Counted from the first letter of the stretch, positions 21,627 through 32,416 are shown. The stretch is DNA of 64,000 nucleotides from Shewanella oneidensis MR-1 (GCF_000146165.2 NC_004347.2:4077029-4141028), one strand, 5' to 3'. The notes: a model not told the origin generated them from the sequence alone. Program-made: numbers and translations.

Positions 21627-22604
21627 ATGGTAGACCAATCACAATTGCGCCAATGGGGCTGTAAAGTCATCGATATTGAAAAATCGGCCCTCGACAACCT
21701 TTATCAGTACGTCGATTCCGCTGAATTCGCCCAAGCCTGTGAATTAATTCTCAACTGTAGCGGCAAAGTCATCGTGATGGGGATGGGGAAATCCGGCCAT
21801 ATTGGCAATAAAATCTCAGCCACCCTCGCCAGTACAGGCACTCCGGCCTTCTTTGTGCATCCAGGCGAAGCCAGCCATGGCGACTTAGGCGTACTCTCTG
21901 ACAACGATATTATTCTCGCCATTTCGAACTCGGGCGAATCAAGTGAAATCCTCGCACTGATGCCCGTTATCCAGCGTAAAGCCATTCCGGTGATAGCCAT
22001 GACGGGCAAACCTGAGTCCACTATGGCACGTTTGGCCAAAATTCATTTATGCATTGAAGTACCAGAAGAAGCCTGCCCGCTCGGGCTCGCCCCCACGTCA
22101 AGCACCACCGCAACCTTAGTGATGGGTGATGCGATGGCGATTGCACTGCTGCAAGCTAAAGGCTTCACCCGAGACGATTTCGCTATGTCTCACCCAGGCG
22201 GCGCCTTGGGTCGTAAACTACTGTTAAAAGTCAGTAATGTGATGCACTGCGGCGATGACTTACCGCTGGTCAAACACGATATCTGCATTACCGATGCCCT
22301 GTATGAAATCTCCAAAAAAGGCCTCGGCATGACCGCGATTATCGATGAGCAAAACAAACTCGTGGGTATTTTTACCGATGGCGACTTACGCCGCGTCATC
22401 GATGCCCAAGTCAACCTGCGCACCACACCGATCGCCGATGTGATGACGCGAAACTGTGTCACTATTACTGAAAACGTATTAGCAGCGCAGGCGCTGCAAG
22501 TGATGGACTCTAGAAATATCAACGGCCTAATAGTGATAGATAAAGAAAATCATCCTGTCGGCGCACTCAATATGCTCGATATGGTTAAAGCGGGAGTCAT
22601 TTAA
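21627..22604 (+). CDS. kdsD: arabinose-5-phosphate isomerase KdsD
   Basis: 325-residue KpsF/GutQ-family enzyme that converts ribulose-5-phosphate to arabinose-5-phosphate, the start of KDO synthesis for LPS. The SIS domain (GMGKSGHIGNKISATLASTGTPAFF, about 51-75, and ISNSGESSEIL) is followed by two CBS domains (about 200-325). I place the start at the ATG after AGAGAG; the frame is open to 21570. It overlaps kdsC by one base, opening the kds-lpt-rpoN operon. Confidence 0.95.
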   Translation: MVDQSQLRQWGCKVIDIEKSALDNLYQYVDSAEFAQACELILNCSGKVIVMGMGKSGHIGNKISATLASTGTPAFFVHPGEASHGDLGVLSDNDIILAISNSGESSEILALMPVIQRKAIPVIAMTGKPESTMARLAKIHLCIEVPEEACPLGLAPTSSTTATLVMGDAMAIALLQAKGFTRDDFAMSHPGGALGRKLLLKVSNVMHCGDDLPLVKHDICITDALYEISKKGLGMTAIIDEQNKLVGIFTDGDLRRVIDAQVNLRTTPIADVMTRNCVTITENVLAAQALQVMDSRNINGLIVIDKENHPVGALNMLDMVKAGVI

Positions 22605-23155
22605 TGCCACAGCAAGGATTTTACGGCCCCGTCAGCGACGATGTGTGGCAACGTGCCCAAAAAATTAAACTGCTGATCTGCGATGTGGATGGAGTATTCT
22701 CTGACGGCCGCATTTATTTGAGCAACTCGGGTGAAGAATTAAAAGCCTTCCACACCCGCGATGGTTATGGTGTACGTTCACTATTGACCAGCGGTTTTCA
22801 TCTTGCCGTGATTACTGGCCGCCAATCAAGAATTGTTGAAAACCGCATGACTGCCCTTGGGGTCACCCATATTTATCAGGGCGTGGATAATAAATTTGTT
22901 CCCTATGAAGAACTGCTATCGATCTACAATGTCACCGCGGAAGAAGTCGCCTATATCGGTGACGATATTGTTGATCTGCCGGTGATGAATGTGGTCGGCC
23001 TAGCCGTCTGCGTCGCCGATGGTCATCCCTATGTACGCCAACATGCCCATTTTGTAACTCAGTTAAATGGCGGCCATGGCGCGCTCAGGGAGCTGACGGA
23101 TCTGCTATTACTGAGTCAAAACAAATTCACCTCAGCCCATGGGATGAGCATATGA
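22604..23155 (+). CDS. kdsC: KDO-8-phosphate phosphatase KdsC
   Basis: 183-residue HAD-family phosphatase releasing phosphate from KDO-8-P. HAD motif I is CDVDGVFSDGRI, motif II ITGRQSRIV, motif III/IV IGDDIVDLPVM. The C-cap-less short form is typical of KdsC. It overlaps kdsD (1 base) and lptC (ATGA). Confidence 0.96.
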   Translation: MPQQGFYGPVSDDVWQRAQKIKLLICDVDGVFSDGRIYLSNSGEELKAFHTRDGYGVRSLLTSGFHLAVITGRQSRIVENRMTALGVTHIYQGVDNKFVPYEELLSIYNVTAEEVAYIGDDIVDLPVMNVVGLAVCVADGHPYVRQHAHFVTQLNGGHGALRELTDLLLLSQNKFTSAHGMSI

Positions 23156-23712
23156 GTCGTGTGACCCTCGCCATTATCGCCTTTTTTGGTACTGCGCTGG
23201 TGCTGTATTGGCAAGTGCAGCAAAAACGCGGTGGCGATACGGATGACAGCTTGAACAACTCTGACAGACCCGATTACATTATCGAAGATCTGCGCAGTAT
23301 CGAGTTTAACGAGCAAGGGCAAGTCAATAGTCGGGTGACGGCAAAGCACATGGAACACTATGAGCTGAAAAATCAAACCGACTTTACTCAACCAGTCTAT
23401 CTTGTCTATCCCGACCAAGGTAAAGCAAAATGGCAGATCCGAGCAGATCTTGGTCGGCTCAACAAAGAAACTGGCAAGGTTGTATTAGAAAATAATGTTA
23501 TTATCGATGCCATCAACCCAGGTGAACCGATACAAACCTTGTCCACCAGTTTTTTAGAACTCGATCTCAACACTATGATAATGACCTCTGACCGCATCAT
23601 TTACGTCACAGGGAAAGATTTTAATATTCAAGGGCAAGGCCTTTATGCCGACCTTAACGCGCAGGAAGTGCAATTGACCAGTCAGGTAGTAGGAACCTAT
23701 GAAGCAAAATAA
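23152..23712 (+). CDS. lptC: LPS export protein LptC
   Basis: 186-residue bitopic protein: one N-terminal transmembrane helix (LAIIAFFGTALVLYW) and a periplasmic beta-jellyroll (LptC/YrbK). It bridges the LptB2FG transporter to LptA. Its first codon overlaps the kdsC stop (ATGA), and its 3' end overlaps lptA by 14 bases, indicating translational coupling. Confidence 0.95.
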   Translation: MSRVTLAIIAFFGTALVLYWQVQQKRGGDTDDSLNNSDRPDYIIEDLRSIEFNEQGQVNSRVTAKHMEHYELKNQTDFTQPVYLVYPDQGKAKWQIRADLGRLNKETGKVVLENNVIIDAINPGEPIQTLSTSFLELDLNTMIMTSDRIIYVTGKDFNIQGQGLYADLNAQEVQLTSQVVGTYEAK

Positions 23713-24250
23713 CATATTACTTGCCAGCCTAATGCTCATGACAAGCATGAGCACCTTCGCCAAAGTCGGTGACTTACAGCAAGAAGTTAAGATTAAAGCG
23801 GTCAGCCAAACTGCTGATATTAAAAACAATCAGATCATTTTCTTCGGCCCAGTTGAAGTCGTACAAGGTTCAATCAAAATCAATGCGGATCAACTCCGTG
23901 CATTTTCAGCCGAAGGCGAAAACAGCAAGATTCTAGTGGCGACAGGTAATCCAGCAACCTATAGCCAGATCCTCGACGATGGCCGCCCAGCATCTGCTAG
24001 CGCCAAAGAAATTCGCTATGAAATGGCCACGAGGACCTTGACGCTAACAGGCACCGCCACCCTTGACCAAGCGGGTAGCCAAGTCACAGGCAATCTAATT
24101 CGTTACAATATCATTCAGCAAAAACTGATCGCCGAAAGTACCGGCAATGGTGACGATCGTGTGATTACCATTATTCAACCTGATAACTATCAGGAAGAAC
24201 TGAAAAACGCACCTGCGGATAAACCTGTGAAAAAACAGGACTCTAAATGA
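23699..24250 (+). CDS. lptA: periplasmic LPS-bridge protein LptA
   Basis: 183-residue OstA-like periplasmic protein with a signal peptide ([15 protein letters not shown], cleavage before KVGDLQQ). The jellyroll shows the family pattern [31 protein letters not shown] and VTGNLIRYN. It forms the filament carrying LPS across the periplasm. It overlaps lptB by 4 bases. Confidence 0.95.
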   Translation: MKQNNILLASLMLMTSMSTFAKVGDLQQEVKIKAVSQTADIKNNQIIFFGPVEVVQGSIKINADQLRAFSAEGENSKILVATGNPATYSQILDDGRPASASAKEIRYEMATRTLTLTGTATLDQAGSQVTGNLIRYNIIQQKLIAESTGNGDDRVITIIQPDNYQEELKNAPADKPVKKQDSK

Positions 24251-24978
24251 CCCAAATCACCTTAAAAGCACAGAATCTGGCCAAGAGTTATAAAAGCCGT
24301 CAGGTTGTTAAAGATGTCAGCCTCACGGTTAAAACGGGTCAAGTTGTTGGCCTGCTTGGCCCAAACGGCGCAGGTAAAACTACCACCTTTTACATGGTAG
24401 TGGGCTTAGTAAAAAGCGATAAAGGTCATATCTTTATCGACGATGATGATTTAACTGCCGACCCTATGCATCTGCGTGCTCGCAAAGGTATTGGTTACCT
24501 GCCACAGGAAGCCAGTATCTTTCGCAAATTAACCGTGCACGACAATATCATGGCGGTACTGCAAACCCGTAAAGAACTCAATAGCGACCAGCGCGAAGAA
24601 GCACTAGAGCAGCTATTAGAAGAGTTCCATATCACCCATATTCGTGACAGCCAAGGCATGTCCTTATCGGGCGGCGAACGTCGTCGTGTCGAAATTGCCC
24701 GCGCATTAGCGGCTAACCCAAAGTTTATTTTGCTCGATGAACCCTTTGCGGGCGTTGATCCAATCTCGGTTATCGATATCAAGAAAATTATCGAGCAACT
24801 CAAAAGTCGAGGTCTTGGAGTATTGATTACTGACCACAATGTGCGCGAGACCTTAGATGTCTGTGAACATGCTTACATTGTCAGTCACGGCAGTCTTATC
24901 GCCGAAGGAACTCCTGCAGAGATCTTAGACAATCAGCAAGTTAGGGCTGTGTACTTAGGTGAACAATTCAGGCTATAG
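24247..24978 (+). CDS. lptB: LPS export ABC transporter ATPase LptB
   Basis: 243-residue ABC ATPase. Walker A is [13 protein letters not shown] (about residues 38-50), the Q-loop region is [12 protein letters not shown], the signature is [16 protein letters not shown], Walker B is [13 protein letters not shown] and the H-switch is ITDHNVRET. It powers LPS extraction from the inner membrane with LptFG, which are not in this window. rpoN follows after about 100 bases. Confidence 0.97.
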   Translation: MTQITLKAQNLAKSYKSRQVVKDVSLTVKTGQVVGLLGPNGAGKTTTFYMVVGLVKSDKGHIFIDDDDLTADPMHLRARKGIGYLPQEASIFRKLTVHDNIMAVLQTRKELNSDQREEALEQLLEEFHITHIRDSQGMSLSGGERRRVEIARALAANPKFILLDEPFAGVDPISVIDIKKIIEQLKSRGLGVLITDHNVRETLDVCEHAYIVSHGSLIAEGTPAEILDNQQVRAVYLGEQFRL

Positions 24979-25084
24979 TTACTAAAACTGAGCTAATCAG
25001 CCTTGAATTTGGCAGCGCAAAGCGCCATCAGTATGATATCAAGCGACCTAAACTCACAATAATAACGTAGGGATCAGCGGTAAC

Positions 25085-26560
25085 ATGAAAGCGTCACTCC
25101 AGCTCAAACTGGGTCAACAGTTAACCATGACGCCACAACTACAGCAGGCCATTCGTCTGTTGCAATTGTCGTCATTAGAACTGCAGCAAGAGATCCAGCA
25201 AGCCTTAGACTCTAATCCTCTTCTCGAGCTGGAAGAGGAGCAATTCGATGCGCCTAGCGAACGTAAACAAGATCTCGCTGATACCGATTTTAGTGAAACC
25301 AGCGCCCAGCCACAGGAGCAAGACAACTCCACCGTGGATATTGCCGAGTCACTGACCAAAGAATCCCTGCCCGAAGAGCTCCCCATGGACACCACTTGGG
25401 ATGAAGTCTTTACCGCATCGCCCAATTCTGGCTCGGGCGCTAGCCGTGAAGATGATATGCCGTTCCAAGGGGAAACCAGCGAGGGGCTATACGAACATTT
25501 AGAATGGCAAAAAAACCTCACACCATTCTCAGAAACTGACTTAGCCATAGCCACTGCCATTATTGATGCCATAGATGATCAAGGCTATCTCACTCAAAGC
25601 ACTGAAGATATTCTCGAAGCCATGGGCAACCCCGAGATAGAACTGGATGAAGTTGAAGCGGTACTTAAACGTATTCAACACTTCGATCCCGTTGGCGTTG
25701 CGGCAAGGGATTTAAGCGAATGTTTACTGATCCAGCTATCCCATTTTTCTCCTGATACTCCGCATCTCGAAAATGCCCGCATGTTGATCAAAGATCATCT
25801 TGATCTGATCGCTGCCCGCGACTTTAGACTGTTAATGCGTAAGACCAAACTCAAAGAAGACGAGTTAAGGGATAGCATTGCGCTTATCCAAACCTTGAAT
25901 CCTCGTCCTGGCTTACTCATCACTGCAGTCGATGAAGAATATGTGGTCCCAGATGTCTCAGTTTCGAAAAAAAATGGCCGCTGGGTCGTTGAGCTTAACC
26001 CCGATTGCATGCCCAAAATCAATGTCAATCAGCAATATGCAGCAATGGCTCGTAGTTCAAAAAATCAAGCAGACAGCCAATTTATTCGTGGCCATTTGCA
26101 GGAAGCCAAATGGTTTATCAAAAGCCTTGAAAGCCGCAACGAAACACTGCTCAAGGTGGCAAACTGCATAGTGCAATACCAACAAGGTTTCTTCGAATAC
26201 GGTGAAGAAGCCATGAAACCCATGGTCCTAAACGATATCGCCGAAGCGGTAGAAATGCATGAGTCCACCATTTCACGGGTGACCACTCAAAAATACATGC
26301 ATACCCCAAAAGGACTTTTTGAACTAAAATACTTCTTCTCAAGCCACGTCGGGACAGATGATGGCGGTGAGTGCTCATCCACGGCAATCAGGGCTTTCAT
26401 TAAGAAACTGGTTGCAGCGGAAAACCAGAAAAAACCATTGAGCGACAGCAAGATGGCTCAACTTCTGGCAGAACAGGGAATTAACGTTGCGCGCAGAACC
26501 ATTGCGAAGTATCGAGAAGCGATGCTTATTCCCCCTTCCAATCAGCGTAAAAGTTTATAG
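25085..26560 (+). CDS. rpoN: RNA polymerase sigma-54 factor RpoN
   Basis: 491-residue sigma-54. Region I is the Gln/Leu-rich [31 protein letters not shown]; region II is acidic (about 60-130); the core-binding domain and HTH follow; the RpoN box is [12 protein letters not shown] near the C-terminus. The gene order lptB-rpoN-hpf-ptsN-rapZ-ptsO is the standard gammaproteobacterial one, linking sigma-54 with the nitrogen PTS. Confidence 0.98.
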   Translation: MKASLQLKLGQQLTMTPQLQQAIRLLQLSSLELQQEIQQALDSNPLLELEEEQFDAPSERKQDLADTDFSETSAQPQEQDNSTVDIAESLTKESLPEELPMDTTWDEVFTASPNSGSGASREDDMPFQGETSEGLYEHLEWQKNLTPFSETDLAIATAIIDAIDDQGYLTQSTEDILEAMGNPEIELDEVEAVLKRIQHFDPVGVAARDLSECLLIQLSHFSPDTPHLENARMLIKDHLDLIAARDFRLLMRKTKLKEDELRDSIALIQTLNPRPGLLITAVDEEYVVPDVSVSKKNGRWVVELNPDCMPKINVNQQYAAMARSSKNQADSQFIRGHLQEAKWFIKSLESRNETLLKVANCIVQYQQGFFEYGEEAMKPMVLNDIAEAVEMHESTISRVTTQKYMHTPKGLFELKYFFSSHVGTDDGGECSSTAIRAFIKKLVAAENQKKPLSDSKMAQLLAEQGINVARRTIAKYREAMLIPPSNQRKSL

Positions 26561-26588
26561 CCTATTATGGATATCGGAGGACGTTTCT

Positions 26589-26876
26589 ATGCAAATACAC
26601 CTAAGTGGACACCATATCGAGATTACTGAATCGTTACGGGCATATGTTGAGGAAAAGTTTTCAAAACTTGAACGTCATTTCGAACAGATCAATAATGTGC
26701 ACGTTGTGCTCAATGTTGAAAAAATGCAACAAATTGCCGAAGCGAGAATCAACCTCACCGGTGGTGAAGTCTTCGCGACTTCAGAGCATGCAGATATGTA
26801 TGCTGCCATAGACGTCCTGATTGATAAACTTGATCGTCAGGTTATTAAACACAAAGAGAAGTTAACAAAACACTAG
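26589..26876 (+). CDS. hpf: ribosome hibernation-promoting factor HPF (short form)
   Basis: 95-residue YfiA/HPF-family protein that binds the 30S subunit and promotes 100S ribosome dimers together with RMF. It opens MQIHLSGHHIEITESLRAYV and lacks the long C-terminal extension, so it is the short form. The start follows a strong GGAGG ribosome-binding sequence at 26577-26581; the frame is open further upstream (to 26487) inside rpoN, which I reject as the start. Confidence 0.95.
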   Translation: MQIHLSGHHIEITESLRAYVEEKFSKLERHFEQINNVHVVLNVEKMQQIAEARINLTGGEVFATSEHADMYAAIDVLIDKLDRQVIKHKEKLTKH

Positions 26877-26878
26877 CA

Positions 26879-27322
26879 ATGGAACTTCGTACCATACTGC
26901 GGCCGGAGTGCACAACCTGCGCCACTCCAGGCAGTAAGAAAAAGGTACTGGAACTTATCAGCGACTTAGCCGCTGCCCAGTACCCCACCCTATCATCTCA
27001 AGCGATCTTCGAAAGCCTTGTGGCGCGCGAAAAGATGGGTAGCACAGGTATAGGTAACGGTATCGCCATTCCACATGGTCGATTAACCGATATAACACAA
27101 CCCATAGCGATATTGATAAAATGTGAGGAGCCGATAGCCTTTGATGCTATCGATAAACAACCTGTCGATATTTTATTTGCGCTACTCGTGCCTGCCAATC
27201 AATGTCAGCAGCACTTAAGCACCTTGTCCTGCATGGCTGAAAAGCTGAGCGACAAGCAAGTATTGAAACAATTGCGTAAGACGCATGATGAAACGGAACT
27301 CTATCAGGTAATCATTGGATGA
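26879..27322 (+). CDS. ptsN: PTS IIA-like nitrogen regulatory protein PtsN
   Basis: 147-residue EIIA-Ntr. The phospho-accepting histidine is in [11 protein letters not shown] (about residue 63). It is the terminal phosphoacceptor of the PtsP-NPr-EIIANtr relay, which in E. coli affects K+ transport and nitrogen regulation. It overlaps rapZ by the ATGA motif. Confidence 0.96.
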   Translation: MELRTILRPECTTCATPGSKKKVLELISDLAAAQYPTLSSQAIFESLVAREKMGSTGIGNGIAIPHGRLTDITQPIAILIKCEEPIAFDAIDKQPVDILFALLVPANQCQQHLSTLSCMAEKLSDKQVLKQLRKTHDETELYQVIIG

Positions 27323-28173
27323 AACTGGTCATAGTGTCAGGGCGTTCAGGCTCAGGCAAATCGGTCGCACTTAGAGTGCTTGAAGATCTCGGCTACTATT
27401 GTGTCGATAATTTGCCTTTGCCGTTAATCGGCAGTTTGCTTGAACAGCTCAAAGGCAGTAACGATCTCGTCGCCATCAGTGTCGACGTGCGTAACCTGCC
27501 GGAGCAAGACAAAGTCCTGGTCAAACAGCTTGCAAGCCTACCTGAGGGCACTGAGCTCACTAGCTTTTTTCTAAATTCCAGCGATAAAGTCCTGCTCAAG
27601 CGCTATAGCGAAACCCGCCGTTTACATCCCTTGTCTAAGAGTCGTGTTTCACTGCAAGAAGCCATTAAACTCGAAGGCAAGCTGCTAGAGCCGCTGTCAC
27701 AACAAATGGATCACTACATAGATACCTCCAATCTAAATATCTATGAACTCAGTGACCAAGTGCGGCAAATTCTGCTTGGCAGTGTCGATAAGGAACTAGT
27801 GATCAACTTCGAGTCCTTCGGTTTTAAGCATGGTATGCCGACCGAAGCTGACTTTATGTTTGATGTGCGCTTTTTGCCAAATCCGCACTGGGAGCCAGAG
27901 CTGCGACCACTTACCGGTTTAGATGAACCCGTTGCCGAGTTTTTAAATCGCCAGCCACTGGTGAATAAGTTCATCTGGCAAATTGAGAATCTACTCGAAA
28001 CCTGGTTGCCCCATTTAGAGCGCAATAATCGTAGCTATCTCACGATTGCGATTGGTTGCACGGGTGGCCAACATCGCTCCGTTTATGTCGCCGAGCAACT
28101 GGCAAAGCGTTTTAGTAATGGCAAGCACAAAGTCAATGCACGCCATCGAGAGTTGAGCCATGCCAAAGCTTGA
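27319..28173 (+). CDS. rapZ: RNase adapter protein RapZ
   Basis: 284-residue P-loop protein. Walker A is [17 protein letters not shown] (about residues 5-21); the C-terminal RNA-binding domain ends [16 protein letters not shown]. In E. coli it binds the GlmZ sRNA and directs RNase E to it, tuning glucosamine-6-phosphate synthesis. It overlaps ptsN (4 bases) and ptsO (14 bases). Confidence 0.96.
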   Translation: MKLVIVSGRSGSGKSVALRVLEDLGYYCVDNLPLPLIGSLLEQLKGSNDLVAISVDVRNLPEQDKVLVKQLASLPEGTELTSFFLNSSDKVLLKRYSETRRLHPLSKSRVSLQEAIKLEGKLLEPLSQQMDHYIDTSNLNIYELSDQVRQILLGSVDKELVINFESFGFKHGMPTEADFMFDVRFLPNPHWEPELRPLTGLDEPVAEFLNRQPLVNKFIWQIENLLETWLPHLERNNRSYLTIAIGCTGGQHRSVYVAEQLAKRFSNGKHKVNARHRELSHAKA

Positions 28174-28435
28174 ACGCCAAGTCACCATTTGCAATAAACT
28201 CGGCTTGCATGCCCGCGCCGCCACAAAGCTCGTGGTGCTTGCTTCTGAGTTTGATGCCAGCATTACCCTGATCCAAGGTGAAAAACAGGCCTCTGCCGCC
28301 AGTGTATTAGGGCTATTAATGCTTGAGACGGGTATGGGTAAAACCATCACCTTGATTGCCGAAGGCCCGGATGCAGAACCCGCCCTCAATGCCATTTGCG
28401 CACTGATAGACGCTAAGTTCGACGAAGCCAGCTAA
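28160..28435 (+). CDS. ptsO: phosphocarrier protein NPr
   Basis: 91-residue HPr-like protein of the nitrogen PTS. The active-site histidine is in [13 protein letters not shown] (about residue 16) and a conserved serine region follows ([13 protein letters not shown]). It passes phosphate from PtsP to PtsN. Last gene of the kds-lpt-rpoN-pts operon; its start lies inside the end of rapZ. Confidence 0.95.
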   Translation: MPKLERQVTICNKLGLHARAATKLVVLASEFDASITLIQGEKQASAASVLGLLMLETGMGKTITLIAEGPDAEPALNAICALIDAKFDEAS

Positions 28436-28631
28436 CTAAGGCTTGAACTTATCAACGCCTGCTGCTATTCAAGACACCGTATAGTTTATTTTTATTTTCA
28501 GAACGTTAACTCACTAAAACGCATTTGTGGCTCGACGCTTTCCTGTCCGTTCAATTACAATATGCTGCCGCGCTTTGGCTTAAATCCTTAATCGCCAACC
28601 TATGCTCCACCGCAGCCACCCTGGAGGAAAC

Positions 28632-29996
28632 ATGCCTGTACAAGTCTCAGACAGCTTACAAGTCGAACATCGTCTTGACCAACTGAGCCAAGCTCTCAAC
28701 AGTGGTATGTTTGTGCATGTCAGGCAAATGCTGCAAAACATGGCGTCATCGGATATTGCATTGATTTTAGAATCTTCACCGCCCAAGGCACGACAAGTAC
28801 TATGGCAGCTAATCGATCAAGATCAGCTCGGGGATATTCTCGATGAACTCAGCGAAGAGTTAAAAGATCCGCTGATCCGCGCCATGAGCCCTGAACGTGT
28901 CGCTAAAGCCACCGCCAGCATGGATACGGACGATCTGGCTTATATTCTGCGAAGCCTACCTGATACGGTTTACAAACAAGTATTGCAGTCTATGAGCCTG
29001 CAAAACCGTCAGCGGGTCGAGCAAGCGCTCTCCTACCCCGATGAAACCGCGGGCAGCTTAATGAACACCGATACAGTGACTTTAAGGCCTGATGTGAATA
29101 TCGATGTGGTGCTGCGCTATCTGCGCCAGCGGGGAAATCTCCCTGACACCACTGACACCTTATACGTGGTTGATAAGCAAGATAAAGTCTTGGGAGGGGT
29201 AAAACTTGCCGATCTGCTCACCTGCGATCCCAACACCCCTATCAGCAGCATTATCGATACTGATATCGAGAGTATTCCCGTGGGCATGTCCGACAGTGAA
29301 GTAGCACAGCTATTCGAGCGCCATGACTGGGTATCCGCACCCGTGGTCGACAGTGAGGGCAAATTACTCGGCCGGATCACCATCGACGATGTGGTGGATG
29401 TTATTCGTGAGGACGCGGAACATTCTATGATGGGAATGGCGGGTATGGACGATGATGAAGACACCTTTGCCCCCGTGGTGAAGAGTACCTTACGCCGTTC
29501 GCTCTGGCTCACCATAAATCTGTTTGCGGCTCTGCTGGCTGCTTCCGTAAGCAATATGTTTGAAGGCACTATCGAGCAATTTGCCACTATTGCGATTTTA
29601 ATGACGATAGTACCAAGCATGGGTGGTGTAGCGGGTAATCAAACCTTGGCCCTGGTGATCCGCGGAATTGCCTTAGGTCATATTGGCCAAAGTAACGCCC
29701 GTTGGCTGATCGGCAAAGAACTCGCCATTGGCTTTTTGAACGGCTTGATGTGGTCGATTTTAGTCTTTATCGCGGTCTTGGTGTGGAAAGATGATATTGC
29801 CCTTGCCAGCCTGATAGGTGGTGCAATGCTCATCAATATGACGGTCGCTGGGCTGGCTGGCGCAAGTATTCCCTTGATTTTAAAACGCTTAAAAGTAGAT
29901 CCGGCGTTAGCGGGCGGTATGGTACTCACCACAGTCACCGATGTGATAGGTCTGTTTGCCTTCCTAGGGTTAGCGACCTTGTATTTAATGCACTAG
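28632..29996 (+). CDS. mgtE: magnesium transporter MgtE
   Basis: 454-residue MgtE Mg2+ channel. The N-terminal superhelical domain (~1-130) is followed by two CBS domains (~135-260; ending GRITIDDVVDVIREDAEH) and five transmembrane helices that include PSMGGVAGNQTLALVIRG. The start is set at the ATG behind a perfect GGAGG at 28621-28625; the frame is open to 28602. It stands alone, some 200 bases after ptsO, and ends in its own terminator. Confidence 0.95.
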   Translation: MPVQVSDSLQVEHRLDQLSQALNSGMFVHVRQMLQNMASSDIALILESSPPKARQVLWQLIDQDQLGDILDELSEELKDPLIRAMSPERVAKATASMDTDDLAYILRSLPDTVYKQVLQSMSLQNRQRVEQALSYPDETAGSLMNTDTVTLRPDVNIDVVLRYLRQRGNLPDTTDTLYVVDKQDKVLGGVKLADLLTCDPNTPISSIIDTDIESIPVGMSDSEVAQLFERHDWVSAPVVDSEGKLLGRITIDDVVDVIREDAEHSMMGMAGMDDDEDTFAPVVKSTLRRSLWLTINLFAALLAASVSNMFEGTIEQFATIAILMTIVPSMGGVAGNQTLALVIRGIALGHIGQSNARWLIGKELAIGFLNGLMWSILVFIAVLVWKDDIALASLIGGAMLINMTVAGLAGASIPLILKRLKVDPALAGGMVLTTVTDVIGLFAFLGLATLYLMH

Positions 29997-30033
29997 CACT
30001 GGCCCAAGCCTTGCTAAAGCTAAAGCGAGCAAC

Positions 30034-30062
30034 AAAAATGGCGCGATTGAGCGCCATTTTTT
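30034..30062 (+). terminator. mgtE terminator
   Basis: A-tract, stem ATGGCGC/GCGCCAT and T-tract between the convergent mgtE and modA-like genes. Confidence 0.8.
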
Positions 30063-30078
30063 AAGAATCGTTTACCCA

Positions 30079-30909
30079 TTATTTTTTAGGTGGTTGAAAA
30101 CCATAACCCGTTAAGATGGCTTGCCCCTCAGGAGACAAAATGAACTCGGCTAACGCTGTAGTAGCGCTATTGGCATCCTTTAATACCAATAAGCCATAGT
30201 CTGCACCAACAGCTAATTCTGGTGGTAACGCCACAATCTTAAGGCTCGGCACTTCTTTTTGAGCCAGTACCGCATTAGTGCAATAGGTTAAAAATACGTC
30301 TGCCTGCTTGTTTTCCATCACCCAACCATAGGGATTGCGATCCTTAGGCGGTTTAGCACTCTCTGGACCACCCGTCAGCTGTAATGCTTTAGCCTCGAGT
30401 ATCGATTTGGCATTGGTCTTTATTGCCTCAGCTTTAGCAAATACTGCCCAAGCGTAATCGCCAGCAGGATCAGCTTTTGGCGTCGAAGTCCCGAGTTTAG
30501 TTTGCGGTGCGAGCAGGGTGTCTAATAAATTCGCGCTAGTGAGTGGCACATCCGCTTGAGCAATCGCGCAGAGCTGGTTACGGGCAAACATTTGCACCTT
30601 TTCACCTGCTCCAGCATCCACTAATGCCTGCGGATGTTTCATATTCGCTGAGGCAAAAATATCGACTCGCTCACCCTCTTGGATCCGCTTAAGCAATAAA
30701 CCAGAAGGCGCATACTGCGCCACCACATTGGCTTGGGATTTCACTTGATAAGCAGCAATAATATCGTTCATTGCGGCTTTTAAACTGCCCGCAGCCCTTA
30801 GCTCTATGGGGGCTGTTGTCGCCTCCGTGTGTGTTGGCGCCCCTTGAACCATACCCGCCATCAATGTAGCTCCTAAACTGAATGCCAGTACTAAGCCCTG
30901 TTTTGCCAT
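30079..30909 (-). CDS. periplasmic molybdate-binding-like protein (ModA family)
   Basis: 276-residue substrate-binding protein with a signal peptide (QGLVLAFSLGATLMAGMVQGA). ModA/WtpA-type features: ELRAAGSLKAAMNDI near the mature N-terminus, PSGLLLKRIQEGERVDIFASAN, and ADVFLTYCTN. No modBC permease/ATPase genes lie next to it, so the substrate (molybdate, tungstate or another oxyanion) and its partners are uncertain. Start at the ATG with AAAGGAGATATA just upstream; the frame is open to 30933. Confidence 0.8.
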   Translation of the reverse strand: MAKQGLVLAFSLGATLMAGMVQGAPTHTEATTAPIELRAAGSLKAAMNDIIAAYQVKSQANVVAQYAPSGLLLKRIQEGERVDIFASANMKHPQALVDAGAGEKVQMFARNQLCAIAQADVPLTSANLLDTLLAPQTKLGTSTPKADPAGDYAWAVFAKAEAIKTNAKSILEAKALQLTGGPESAKPPKDRNPYGWVMENKQADVFLTYCTNAVLAQKEVPSLKIVALPPELAVGADYGLLVLKDANSATTALAEFILSPEGQAILTGYGFQPPKK

Positions 30910-31087
30910 GCTATATCTCCTTTGGCTCTGCAAAATAGTTATCCTAATTCAAGTAACGACATACAAAACGGGAAAACACCAGCAGGATCAAGTAGAACAA
31001 TCTTAAGGTAAGATCTAATAGAGATGATTGCGGACAAGATCACTGAAGATATAACAACAGAAGGACAATTTGTCCCTTACGATAAAG

Positions 31088-31113
31088 CAAAAAGTCGCCC
31101 GCAGGCGACTTTT
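31088..31113 (-). terminator. terminator of OmpA-family lipoprotein gene
   Basis: Stem AAAGTCGCC/GGCGACTTT with a short loop, just downstream of the lipoprotein gene on the minus strand. Confidence 0.75.
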
Positions 31114-31130
31114 ACCGTGATGAATTATTA

Positions 31131-31817
31131 CTAACCCGTTGGAGTTAAGACTATTTCCACACGACGGTTTTGGGCGCGCCCTTCGGCATTGGCATTGGAT
31201 GCGATAGGACTCGCCTCCCCCATGCCTTTAGACTTAACGCGAGCGGAAGCCACGCCTTTACTCATCAAGTAGTTGCCTACTTCACTGGCGCGAACCTGCG
31301 ACAAACGTAAGTTGTAAGAATCAGATCCGCTGCTATCGGTGTAACCTAATACATTCAGTTGGGTCTTGCTGTATTCCTTCGCCACCAGCGCAACAGAGTT
31401 AAGTACCCGCTTAGCACCATCGCTTAGCTCAGTTTGATCCACACCAAAAGTCACTTCATTTGGCATGTTGAGAATAATATTGTCACCGCTGCGAGTCACG
31501 CTTACGCCTGTTGATGCCAGTTGTTGGCGTAATTTGGTTTCTTGAACATCCATATAGTAACCAATGCCGCCACCCAAGGCGGCCCCAGAGGCCGCACCAA
31601 TTAAGGCCCCTTTACCGCGGTCACTCTTACTTGACGACGCCACACCAACGGCAGCCCCAGCAACGGCACCAATGAGTGCACCCGTGGTCGCTTTCGCAGT
31701 TTGTTGTTCATTGGTATAGGGGTTGACGGTTGTACAACCAGACGCAATCAAGGCGCTGGTGATCACGACTATCGCAAGCTTAGATGCTGGCAATGATTTA
31801 ATTGAAGGCTTCATCAT
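31131..31817 (-). CDS. OmpA-family lipoprotein (YiaD-like)
   Basis: 228-residue lipoprotein. Signal peptide with lipobox ALIASGC (Cys about residue 28), a glycine-zipper region (TTGALIGAVAGAAVGVAS and ALIGAASGAALGGGIGYYM, about 43-89), and a C-terminal OmpA/MotB peptidoglycan-binding domain (LNVLGYTDSSGSDSYNLRLSQVRASEV, then GRAQNRRVEIVL). Likely anchored in the outer membrane and attached to the cell wall. Similar to YiaD of E. coli. Confidence 0.92.
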   Translation of the reverse strand: MMKPSIKSLPASKLAIVVITSALIASGCTTVNPYTNEQQTAKATTGALIGAVAGAAVGVASSSKSDRGKGALIGAASGAALGGGIGYYMDVQETKLRQQLASTGVSVTRSGDNIILNMPNEVTFGVDQTELSDGAKRVLNSVALVAKEYSKTQLNVLGYTDSSGSDSYNLRLSQVRASEVGNYLMSKGVASARVKSKGMGEASPIASNANAEGRAQNRRVEIVLTPTG

Positions 31818-32317
31818 TTATGACCTCATAACATGATTGATGATGCTATTTACCTACGAAAAGGCAAAGGGCGTGGTAAGTCGCCAGAAGACACCATGAA
31901 AAAAATCGCAGTATATAAGCATTCTTTTTCGAGACAATCTTTAATCGTCGCGAAGCATTGTTTATCTGTGATGTAGGCCAAAACAATACCAACTCAATAC
32001 ATCTTCAAACCATCCCGTTAACATTTAGAGTAAAAGCACTGAAATAGTGCAGCCTGCACCGTTTCAGATACCAATAAAAATATAGACCGTTTAAAACCAC
32101 AAACTAAGATATTGATTATTAATAAAAATGCTACGATAAAAATATTGGCATGATTTTTACATAATAATAAATAGGTAGGTAGGTGAGCTGGGTCGACCAA
32201 GTCGTGTAACTCTCTACCTAATGCAAGCTGTTTGACACTGAAGGACGTTAATCTGAATGCCCGTTAGTCGGCATGTAAATCGACGCACAATCCCCAAATG
32301 GGATTGAGGAGGAAAAG
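31818..32317. other. intergenic region upstream of small ORFs
   Basis: About 500 bases, AT-rich up to 32160. Near its right end is a perfect 7-bp hairpin CAATCCC/GGGATTG at 32288-32306, immediately before the AGGAGG of a 32-codon ORF, so it could gate translation. No other feature is recognised. Confidence 0.45.
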
Positions 32318-32416
32318 ATGAAACATCTGATGAAATTAATTACCCATTGTCGCCACGAGTTATTGATCTTACGCCATGTAGGACATAGTCAGTGGGATAT
32401 TGAACAGCGCCACTAA
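32318..32416 (+). CDS. possible 32-residue peptide
   Basis: An ATG follows an exceptionally good ribosome-binding sequence (GAGGAGG, 32306-32312) and opens 32 codons beginning MKHLMKLITHC and ending WDIEQRH. The peptide has no recognised family; it is basic and His-rich. It precedes the HTH mini-protein by 70 bases on the same strand and may be co-transcribed or act as a leader. Coding status rests only on the start context. Confidence 0.4.
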   Translation: MKHLMKLITHCRHELLILRHVGHSQWDIEQRH